Assembly (NCBI RefSeq): GCF_000714815.1
Contig: NZ_JMIH01000018.1
Span: forward strand, 62,001-126,000
DNA from: Anditalea andensis
GTDB taxonomy: Bacteria; Bacteroidota; Bacteroidia; Cytophagales; Cyclobacteriaceae
Direction: 5' to 3'
Length of the DNA stretch: 64,000 nt
Shown: piece by piece, positions 56,760 to 64,000 of the stretch
Layout of the letters: every line of letters begins with the position of its first letter
Position numbering within the stretch: the stretch's first letter is position 1
Notes under the pieces: generated by a model
The model's database searches: none
What the model saw: the letters and a program-made list of their open reading frames with translations, nothing else
Told to the model about the DNA's origin: nothing
Program-made: the position numbers and the translations under genes

Positions 56760-56816
56760 TCTATATATTTGGTATTATTAATATCAATACTGTGACATCT
56801 ATAATATCAAAACTCT
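56760..56816. promoter_or_regulatory. Divergent promoter/operator region of the mutagenesis cassette
   Basis: The short region between the polymerase and repressor genes holds an imperfect palindrome GTATTATTAATATCAATAC (56772-56790). The element TAATATCAA occurs twice, at 56779-56787 and 56802-56810, 23 bases apart (about two helical turns). This suits cooperative binding of the S24 repressor over both promoters. Confidence 0.6.
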
Positions 56817-57638
56817 ATGGATAATCAAAATGTTTTTTGGGCTGCCAATCTTAAATTTCTAAGGATGAGGAGGAAATATAGTCAGGATGAGATGGCCGAA
56901 AAACTTGGGATCAAACGCTCCAAACTGAACGCCCACGAAAACGGACATACCAAAAACCCACCTCTGGATGACCTGATGAGGCTTTCTTCATTTTTCAAGA
57001 TGAGCATCGATACCTTGATCAGGGTGGATCTCTCGAAGCTCTCCGAACTGAAGATCCGTGATCTGGAGGCTGGAAACGACGTCTACATCACCGGCAGCAA
57101 TATACGGGTGCTGGCCACCACCGTAAACCAAAACAACCTGGAAAATGTGGAGCTGGTCCCTATCAAGGCAAAGGCAGGTTACCTCGCCGGATACAGTGAT
57201 CCTGATTTTATCAGTAAGCTGCCTGCCTTTCATTTGCCACAGCTGGATACGGATAGAAAATTCCGGATGTTTCCCACCGAAGGGGACTCCATGCTTCCGG
57301 TACCGGAGGGTGCGTTTGTGATCGGGGAATTTGTCCAGGATTGGAACACGCTGAAGAAAGGCGTGCCCTGTATCGTGGTGACCAGGGAAGAAGGGATAAG
57401 CTTTAAACTGGTGAGCAACCTGCTGGAAGAAAAGAAAGTCCTGCGGCTCGAATCACTCAACTCCCTCTACTCTCCCTATGAAGTGGAAGTGCAGGAAGTG
57501 CTGGAGATATGGAAATTCCATAGCTACTATACCGACACCATCCCCGAACCGGAGTCTTCCCTGCAGCAGCTTACACAGCAGGTGCATGAGATCAAATTGA
57601 GTTTAAGGAAGTTGACCGCGGGAAAACTCATCCTTTGA
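56817..57638 (+). CDS. XRE-HTH/S24 peptidase (LexA/CI-like) transcriptional repressor
   Basis: 273 residues. The N-terminal Cro/CI helix-turn-helix (about 10-65; YSQDEMAEKLGIKRSKLNAH) is followed by a linker and an S24 self-cleavage domain with Ser158 (EGDSMLP) and Lys197 (ISFKLV). A candidate cleavage bond is Ala120-Gly121 (KAKAGYL). A coiled-coil tail (about 250-270) is an extra. By family, DNA damage with RecA would trigger self-cleavage and derepress the divergent polymerase genes. The gene is followed by a stable hairpin. Confidence 0.9.
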   Translation: MDNQNVFWAANLKFLRMRRKYSQDEMAEKLGIKRSKLNAHENGHTKNPPLDDLMRLSSFFKMSIDTLIRVDLSKLSELKIRDLEAGNDVYITGSNIRVLATTVNQNNLENVELVPIKAKAGYLAGYSDPDFISKLPAFHLPQLDTDRKFRMFPTEGDSMLPVPEGAFVIGEFVQDWNTLKKGVPCIVVTREEGISFKLVSNLLEEKKVLRLESLNSLYSPYEVEVQEVLEIWKFHSYYTDTIPEPESSLQQLTQQVHEIKLSLRKLTAGKLIL

Positions 57639-58067
57639 TTAAGCAAGAGCTAAAACGCTCAGGGGACACCAAAGCATACTCCTCCCAGCATATCCAGGGA
57701 GGAGTTCCTTCCACATATAGAAAATTTTCTTGAACCAATCAAACTTGGACCGGCCGAAATAGCTGATCATTCCCCGGTATCAGCTCTGTTTATGACAGCG
57801 GCTATAACCATGAAAAGTCTCTGGGTAAATTAAGTAAACTATTGATAAATAAAATCTTATTATAGATTTATCTTTTAATTTTAATTATTATTTTTTAAGT
57901 TGATGTAGCGTTTGACAGGGATAAGGCGTCAAGACCTAAAAGATGTTCTACTTAATTTGTGTTTCTATGAAAATACGGGCCATATTACGGATTATCCTAA
58001 TATTCTACTTCAGCGTATGATTACACAATACTTAAATTTTACCTTTGTCTAATTAAGCGACAGTGTT
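57639..58067. other. Intergenic region with hairpins
   Basis: About 430 bases after the repressor gene. It holds the terminator at 57678-57705, and a second hairpin AGCTGAT/ATCAGCT at 57761-57785 with an 11-base loop. An AT-rich stretch (57830-57900) follows, then the promoter of the lipoprotein gene. No ORF. Confidence 0.5.
57678..57705 (+). terminator. Probable terminator of the S24 repressor gene
   Basis: A 9-bp stem ACTCCTCCC/GGGAGGAGT with a 10-base loop, 40 bases after the stop codon. It is GC-rich and stable; the following bases are only moderately T-rich (TCCTTCC). Confidence 0.55.
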
Positions 58068-58520
58068 ATGATGAAAAATTTTAAATTATCGGGATGGATT
58101 TTGACATTAATATATATTCCTTTTTTATGTAGTTGCGAAAAAGATGAAATAGAATGCTTGCCGTATGAAGGAGAAATTTTTCCTGTCTCTTATAAAGGAT
58201 TGTTCGGCATGTCTTGTAACGGTATTGTTATTAAAGTGACCAACACTTCAGTAAATTCCTTTTTCGAATGGGAAGGGGTAAGGGAGGAGAACATTATAAC
58301 CGTTCGTATTCCAAATGGGATGGGATTTGAAGAGGTTTTCGGGTTTCCCATCGACGAGAACATAGCAGGCCAAAGATTTTATTTTGATTTTAGGGAACTC
58401 CTCCCGGAAGAGTTTAATGTATGTACTATGGAATATGCTGAACCAACCAAGTTGGTCTATATGACCGATTTTTCTCTTATTAAATGTAATGGCAAACAGT
58501 TAAATAATATAACACAATAA
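58068..58520 (+). CDS. Hypothetical lipoprotein, 150 residues
   Basis: The signal sequence (WILTLIYIPFLCSC) gives a lipobox at Cys23. The mature part is beta-rich and acidic, with four Cys (in ECLPYEG, GMSCNG, NVCTMEY, IKCNGK) that could pair as disulfides. It is followed 28 bases later by the broken subtilisin-like protease gene on the same strand, so it could be an accessory or inhibitor-like partner. No family is recognised. Confidence 0.65.
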   Translation: MMKNFKLSGWILTLIYIPFLCSCEKDEIECLPYEGEIFPVSYKGLFGMSCNGIVIKVTNTSVNSFFEWEGVREENIITVRIPNGMGFEEVFGFPIDENIAGQRFYFDFRELLPEEFNVCTMEYAEPTKLVYMTDFSLIKCNGKQLNNITQ

Positions 58521-58548
58521 TCCAATAATCAACCTAACACACAACTTT

Positions 58549-60851
58549 ATGAAAGGATTTTTTAAATGGTTTATGGTATCACTTATTGTAGTTTTTCTTT
58601 TTTCTAACAATGATGATATCCCTTATTATTGGGAGGGAGAAAAAAAACATTACTATGAAATTGATCCCAAAAAGATTTTAATTGAGTTCACAATTGACCG
58701 GATGGAAGAACAAAATCTAAAAGTTTCATTTCCGGAAGCGGAGACATACCGAATTAAAAATGATTCAACTATCCAGTTGATTACAAGTTCCGGACTAAAA
58801 TTGATGGACAGGCTTTCCGACCAAAAGAATGTAATTCAGTATCCTGCTATCAGGGTCAAAGGAACCTATGGGACTTCATTTATTACCGATGAAATTTCAA
58901 TCATGTTCAAAAGCCAAAAAAACGAATCAGAATTAAAAGAGTTTGCCGATAAACTGGATTTAAAATATCTTGAAAAAACAAGCTACGGTGCCCACCTTTT
59001 CATTGTTCCGAAAAGAACAAGTACTGTTGCCATTGCCAACTCCATTCAGGAGAATGAGCAGGTTTTATGGAGTAATCCTAACTTTGTGCATCTGATATCT
59101 CTTTTTAACGACCCTCTTTATCCTGACCAGTATTATCTAAACAATAATGCCCAAGGAGGAGGAACAGCCGATATTGATATCAATGCACCGGAAGCATGGA
59201 ATATTTCCTTTGGGTGCAATGACATCCGGGTAGCGGTGATAGACGATGGAGTGGAAAATCACGAAGATTTTGAGGGTAGAGTGCTGGCTGGGTTTACAGC
59301 AGGTGGTAATAATACAGGAGGGTTACCCCTAAATGATCCTTCCAAAGGCCATGGACTTGCTTGTGCAGGTATACTAGCTGCTTCACATAACGAAATAGGG
59401 ATTAAAGGAGTTGCCCCTAATTCGCAAATTATCCCTATAAATATTTTTCCAAACGTTCCAGATCTCTTAAATCCCGCCGGAGCAGCTACCAATGCGGAAA
59501 TTGCGGCAGCTATAAATTGGGCATGGCGGCCTGACCTAGGCAATGCACATATATTGAGTAACTCTTGGGGTGGAGGGACTCCCAATGCTGATGTCACAAC
59601 CCAAATTACAAATGCCAGAACAATTGGTCGAGATAATTTGGGAGCTATTGTCGTATTTTCATCGGGTAATTCACATGAGATTTTTAGCGGGGTGCTTTAT
59701 CCTGCCACGATTAATGGCGTGATTACCGTAGTGCTATAAATAGAAACGGTAATATATGGAATTATAGTAGCCGAGGTCCTGAAATGGATTTGGTTGCCCC
59801 TTCCGGGAATGTAGGAGGTAACGGGGATGTTGTTACAACGGACAGAATGGGAAATTTGGGCTATGATCCAGGAAATTATACTTTTACATTCGGAGGTACT
59901 TCTGCCGCCGCACCTCAGGTTTCAGGTGTTGCAGCACTGATGCTTTCTGTAAATCCTAATCTGACAGAGGTTCAGGTAAGAACGATCCTTCAAAATACTG
60001 CCACTGATATGGGTCCTGCAGGCTTTGACAATACTTTTGGATTTGGCAGGGTAAATGCCCATGCCGCTGTGCAAGCCGCATTACCGATCTCCGGTCCCGA
60101 CCTCCTCTGCTTGTCCAGTACCTATACCCTAGATGATGTGCCAGCGGGAAGTACGGTCACCTGGAGTGCGGCACCGGCTTTTCTATTTACCAACACATCA
60201 GGTTCGGGCAATACTTTTACTACAGCTCCGGCCTCTATCAACGGGCAGGGGACCATCACGGCCACCGTCACCGGAACGTGCGGGACTGCAAACCTTTCCC
60301 GCAATATCCAGGTGGGGCCTCCCACCAGTATCAATGGGCTTTCCCAAAACCAGATCATCTGTGATAACCAGTACATCAACTTGTCTTCAGAATTTGGTTA
60401 TCTGTCCTATAACTGGACGGTTTTGGGAGGAACGGTCGTATCAGGACAGGGCACAGCCCAGGTCACCGTACTGACAGACAACAATCCCTTTCAGGGATAC
60501 AACATGATTCCCGTCAGGCTGAACGTGACCAGTACCTGCATGGATGGCACTAACGAAATCACCGCTTATGTAAATAACTGTGGGGGAAGTCCTATTGACC
60601 CCATGATCTATCCCAACCCAGCGTCTGATGAACTGACCATTGAATTGAACCATATAGAGGAAGGAGTAAGAAAAGAAGAAAAGATGGTAGAACTCAGTCT
60701 TTTCGACCACAGAGGCACAGAGGTCTTCAAACAGACCACTTCCGAAGACAAGGTGGTACTGAATGTCCGCCATTTAAAAAATGGCTTCTACTACCTCCAT
60801 ATCCGGTATAAAGATGCCTTGATTAGGAAGCAGATACGGGTGGTGCGGTAA
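58549..60851 (+). pseudogene. Secreted S8 (subtilisin-like) protease with T9SS sorting domain, split by a frameshift
   Basis: Two frames join into one protein of about 767 residues. The first (58549-59739) has an N-terminal signal, a propeptide-like part (about 40-190), and catalytic Asp232 (VAVIDDGV) and His268 (KGHGLA). The second (from about 59740 to 60851) has the catalytic Ser in FGGTSAAAPQ (codon 59901-59903), a PKD-like module and a T9SS type A C-terminal domain (YPNPASDELTIEL to IRKQIRVVR). At 59728-59733 the sequence reads GTAGTG, where GTAGGTG would restore ITVGAINRNGNIWNYSSRGP. A one-base deletion therefore separates Asp/His from Ser. It is a recent pseudogene or a sequencing error. 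Confidence 0.88.
60093..60773 (+). repeat. Long direct repeat, copy 1 (PKD-like module plus T9SS domain)
   Basis: At least 681 bases align without gaps to 63320-64000, with scattered substitutions. The repeat codes for the PKD-like module starting GPDLLC and the sorting domain. The upstream protease parts of the two genes are unrelated, so the module has been swapped onto different catalytic domains. Confidence 0.9.
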
Positions 60852-60975
60852 GGTATATGCCTGCCAGGTTATTCTAGTTTGGCTATTTACTAGTTGCAGG
60901 TCACAATACAGCCTTTGATAAGAATAATTTCCAATGACTACGGAATGGATAATTTGCTTTTTGCATTAATAGCTT

Positions 60976-61149
60976 TTAACCTATCCTATCCTTTTCAACG
61001 AAATATCTAATCCTATAGCAGTTCATTACCGTCTCGCCCAGATGGGTGATCAGTTTATAGTTAGCCACCGCACCAACAGGAGCACCAATTAAGGGGATGA
61101 GTTGAGCGAGTTTGACCAGGTCCAATTTAAAAACCTTAATAATATTCAT
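60976..61149 (-). pseudogene. EcsC-family gene remnant (C-terminal end)
   Basis: A minus-strand frame of 57 codons ending in TAA. It includes LVKLAQLIPLIGAPVGAVAN, then THLGETVMNCYRIRYF, which is the typical end of EcsC-family proteins (usually well over 200 residues). The 5' part is missing; the frame overlaps the end of the next lipoprotein gene. It looks like what remains after a deletion or insertion event. Confidence 0.65.
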
Positions 61150-61897
61150 ACATCCTTCTCTCCAAAATAGAATAACCCCATTGGGGAGAATTTTCCCGTT
61201 CTTCCTTCAACCTACCTTCTTCATCATAAAAATACTGGAAAGCATCACCACCACCATGTATTGTAGTTTGCTTTGCCTGGAGTTGCTCCTGGTCATTATA
61301 CCTGTATATATACTTCATGTATATAGACTCTCCAATAATATAATTCATTCTTACAAGAATATTATCTTCATATATATATTCATTGCGTTCTTCATCAGAA
61401 TATTCTGTTACCTGGAGCAGTCCTCTTTCGTTATATATGTTTCTTAATCTAAATCTAGGTGGGGAGCCGTCAGAAAGGATTAAATCAACAGTCTCGATAG
61501 TGCCTTCTGCATTAAAGGTACTTCTTAGATTACCTGTCCATGAAAAGCTCCCTTCATTATAGCCATATGATTTTTTAGTTTCCAGCCTCCCTTGATGATC
61601 ATAGAAATATATGCTGGCTCCTAAAGTATCTTTATCGTGATTTAAATTTACGGTCAGCACTGTATTCAAATCCTCATCATAATAGCGGTGTTGAACGCTT
61701 CTATAATCACTTGAATTTAATAAAAAAGTATAAACCATGGCCAATTCTCCGCTGGGCATTAGCAGATTTCCATTTAGAATATCGAAGAGCTCTTGGTTTT
61801 CAGTATTATCATCCACCATAGGATGCTCTTCATTTTGACATCCAAAAAGTAAAAACAGCAAAGGAAAATAAAGTGATATTTTGTAGGAAATTTTCAC
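61136..61897 (-). CDS. Hypothetical lipoprotein with YD-repeat-like strands
   Basis: About 253 residues from a GTG at 61897, which gives a good lipoprotein signal (LYFPLLFLLFGC, Cys20); the frame extends to 61927 without a better start. The mature protein has repeated short strands (YFYDHQGRLETKKSYGY, NIYNERGLLQVTEYSD, YRYNDQEQLQAKQT, YFYDEEGRLKEER), like those of YD/RHS-type repeats in small Bacteroidota lipoproteins. Function unknown. It is divergent from the trypsin-like protease gene. Confidence 0.7.
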   Translation of the reverse strand: MKISYKISLYFPLLFLLFGCQNEEHPMVDDNTENQELFDILNGNLLMPSGELAMVYTFLLNSSDYRSVQHRYYDEDLNTVLTVNLNHDKDTLGASIYFYDHQGRLETKKSYGYNEGSFSWTGNLRSTFNAEGTIETVDLILSDGSPPRFRLRNIYNERGLLQVTEYSDEERNEYIYEDNILVRMNYIIGESIYMKYIYRYNDQEQLQAKQTTIHGGGDAFQYFYDEEGRLKEERENSPQWGYSILERRMYEYY

Positions 61898-61942
61898 ACA
61901 AGTTTTTAGTTTAGTCAAAACTAACAAATATTTTTAACTTTT

Positions 61943-64000
61943 ATGATATTTTTATTTTGCACCAATTCGGTTTTTTCTCAAATTAAAACAGAAAAGGTTT
62001 CTTTTGAATAAATCCCGGTCAGAATAAATTCTATTCGGGAAAAGCCTATAGCTGTTGAAATTCCGGAGAAAAAAAGCAGACTGCTAAACATAGAAAGAAA
62101 TATGCTTGAAAAAGAACTAGGAATAGATGAACTTGCATTTGGAATTTTCACAGATTTCTTTTTTGATATTAGTGCGATAAAACCATTTTGTGATCAAGGG
62201 ATTTGTTACAAGGAAATTGAGATATTATCAGAAGGGTCTAATACACTTGGATTTGTTTTCAAAAGCCTTTACCTGTCAGAAAATTCAAAATTATATATAA
62301 TAAATGATGATGCATCTTATTTGCAAGGACCATATACCAAAAACACAGTAAACCTGCCAGATAAATTTATATCAGGTCTCATACCAGGAGAAAAGTTACG
62401 AATCTTTTTAATTGAACCTTATATGGAGCAAAATAGAAGCAAAGTCGAGATTTCTCAAATATCTCATGGAATTTTAGATTTTTTTGGTGTACAAAAACAT
62501 CAGTATTCTATTTCTCAATCAGATTGTCCGGGGTTCGATTGTTCCGCTATTTGTAATGAAAACATTAAATGCCATCAAGATCACACATTAGAATCACTTG
62601 GCGTAGCATTAATGTTGAGAAAATCGGAAAATACATATTACGCTCATGGCACTGGAACATTGATTAATAATGGGAAACAAGATTTTGAACCAATTATGTT
62701 AACTGCAATCCATGTTTCTTCACTTATTCTGTTAGACAGTATGCAATTTATGTTTCATTATAGAAGCCCACAATGTGCACCTACATCAAATGGTCCTATG
62801 AATATAACAGTTCAAGGTGCTGAAAATTTAGATATTGTGGCAGAAACTGATTTAAAACTTATTAAATTAAATGTGAATCCATATAATAATCCTGTATTTG
62901 CCAATAATCCTGTTTCATATCTCGGATGGAGTATTATTGACCAAAATATACCATATGTTACAGGGATTCATCATTCTTTAGGTGATGTCCAAAAGTTTAT
63001 GGGAGGTAGTTCTCCATCTAAGGTAACAATAAATGATCAATATTTTTGGGAAACTCACTTAACCAATGGGCTTTTGGACATAATAGGTTCGGGGAGTCCA
63101 CTTTTTGATCATAATAAAAGAATTATTGGAGCAAATCACGGAAGAAGGCCTGGTGTAAATTATGAATGTAATCATCCAGAAAGTCCACCGCTTTTATATG
63201 GAAGAATTGATAAATCATGGTACAAGTTTTGTCAATTTTTGGATCCAGATAACGAAGGGATTGTAGCACTTAATACAATTACTGACCAAGTAAGTACTAA
63301 AATAAAAACTGAAATTACTGGCCCCGACCTCCTCTGCTCTTCCAGTACCTATACCCTAGATAATGTCCCGGCGGGAAGTACGGTCACCTGGAGTGCGGCA
63401 CCGGCTTTTCTATTTACCAACACTTCAGGTTCGGGCAATACCTTTACTACAGCTCCGGCCTCTATCAACGGGCAGGGGACCATCACAGCCACCATCACCG
63501 GAACGTGCGGAGCAACTACCATTTCCCGCAATATCCAGGTGGGGCCTCCCACCGGTATCATAGGACTCTCCCAAAACCAGATCATCTGTGATAACCAGTA
63601 CATCAATCTTTCTTCCGAATTTGGTTACCTGTCTTATAACTGGACAGTTTTGGGAGGAACAGTCGTTTCAGGCCAGGGTACAGCCTAGGTCACCGTACTG
63701 ACAGACAACAATCCCTTTCAGGGATACAATATGATTTCCGTCAGGCTGGACGTGACCAGTACCTGCATGGACGGAACTTCTGAAACTACTGCTTATGTAA
63801 ATAACTGTGGGGGAAGTCCTATTGACCCAATGATCTATCCCAACCCAGCGTCTGATGAACTGACCATTGAATTGAACCATATAGAGGAAGGAGTAAGAAA
63901 AGAAGAAAAGATAGTAGAACTCAGTCTTTTCGACTACAGGGGCACTGAGCTCTACAAACAGACCACTTCCGAGGATAAGGTAGTACTGAATGTCCGCCAC
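61943..64000 (+). pseudogene. Trypsin-like (lysyl endopeptidase-type) secreted protease with two in-frame stops, runs off the window
   Basis: The frame opens with a signal peptide (MIFLFCTNSVFSQ) at 61943. It hits TAA at 62009-62011, then stays open from IPVRINSIREKPIAVEIPEK onward. The protease core has the triad pattern: His in MLTAIHVSS (62711-62713), Asp in ETDLKLIKL (62849-62851) and Ser in GSGSPLFD (63094-63096). Several Cys (FDCSAIC, IKCHQD) recall lysyl endopeptidases. A PKD-like module follows. A TAG at 63686-63688 replaces the CAG found at the same place in the other repeat copy; beyond it the frame continues through the T9SS domain to the window end. The longest intact piece starts at ATG 62102 (528 codons). 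Confidence 0.85.
63320..64000 (+). repeat. Long direct repeat, copy 2 (PKD-like module plus T9SS domain)
   Basis: Gap-free match to 60093-60773 at a constant offset of 3227 bases, continuing past the window edge. It carries the nonsense change CAG to TAG at 63686. It encodes the same module and sorting domain on a different protease. Confidence 0.9.

Noticed and set aside
63668-64000. 110-codon minus-strand frame, similar to one at 60441-60773
   Set aside because: The similarity comes only from the long direct repeat; both are antisense to the T9SS module.

Overview
The window looks like a chromosomal segment of an AT-rich free-living Bacteroidota, probably in or near the order Cytophagales. 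The evidence is three SusC/SusD transporter pairs, a one-protein hybrid two-component regulator, lipoproteins with Bacteroidota-type lipoboxes, type IX secretion (T9SS) C-terminal sorting domains, and a general lack of Shine-Dalgarno sequences. No rRNA, tRNA or CRISPR array was seen.

Region 1 (0.2-13.6 kb, minus strand) is a glycan-uptake operon: susC, susD, susC, susD, a DUF1735/DUF5627-type lipoprotein, and a GH10-family protein with two inserted carbohydrate-binding modules. This order matches the xylan utilisation core (xusA-xusB-xusC-xusD-xusE-xyn10C) known from Prevotella and Bacteroides. The GH10 protein, however, has lost its nucleophile and other subsite residues, so it may bind glycan rather than cut it.

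Region 2 (13.6-23 kb) holds a long regulatory gap with a possible 42-residue small ORF, a hypothetical protein, a methyltransferase, an ABC exporter, a small Cys-pair membrane protein, a DUF2207 membrane protein, a PQQ-type sugar dehydrogenase and two small paralogous proteins.

Region 3 (23-40.9 kb, minus strand) is a compact xyloglucan utilisation locus. It runs: hybrid two-component regulator, BACON-GH5 endo-glucanase, PA14-GH31 alpha-xylosidase, SusC, SusD, surface glycan-binding lipoprotein, GH2 beta-galactosidase. The same motif, ATTTGTAAA-N15-ATGTTAAAT, lies upstream of both the GH5 and the GH31 genes and is a good candidate regulator site.

Region 4 (41-50.6 kb) is mostly housekeeping or accessory: AI-2E-type permease, LOG-family protein, cyclophilin, Gfo/Idh/MocA oxidoreductase, a split kinase pair, a universal stress protein and a dihydroorotate dehydrogenase-like enzyme. 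It contains several copies of a dispersed repeat (others at 18.3 and 22.9 kb). In four copies the repeat keeps a hairpin although its bases change, and it ends at a start codon in front of two genes.

Region 5 (50.6-57.7 kb) has an orphan antitoxin, a complete IS3-family element, and a damage-tolerance cassette: a Y-family polymerase and a DnaE2-like polymerase, translationally coupled, divergent from an S24 (LexA/CI-like) self-cleaving repressor.

Region 6 (58-64 kb) carries two secreted proteases, subtilisin-like and trypsin-like, that share an almost identical C-terminal module (at least 681 bp). Both are broken, the first by a one-base frameshift and the second by two in-frame stops. A remnant of an EcsC-family gene lies between them.
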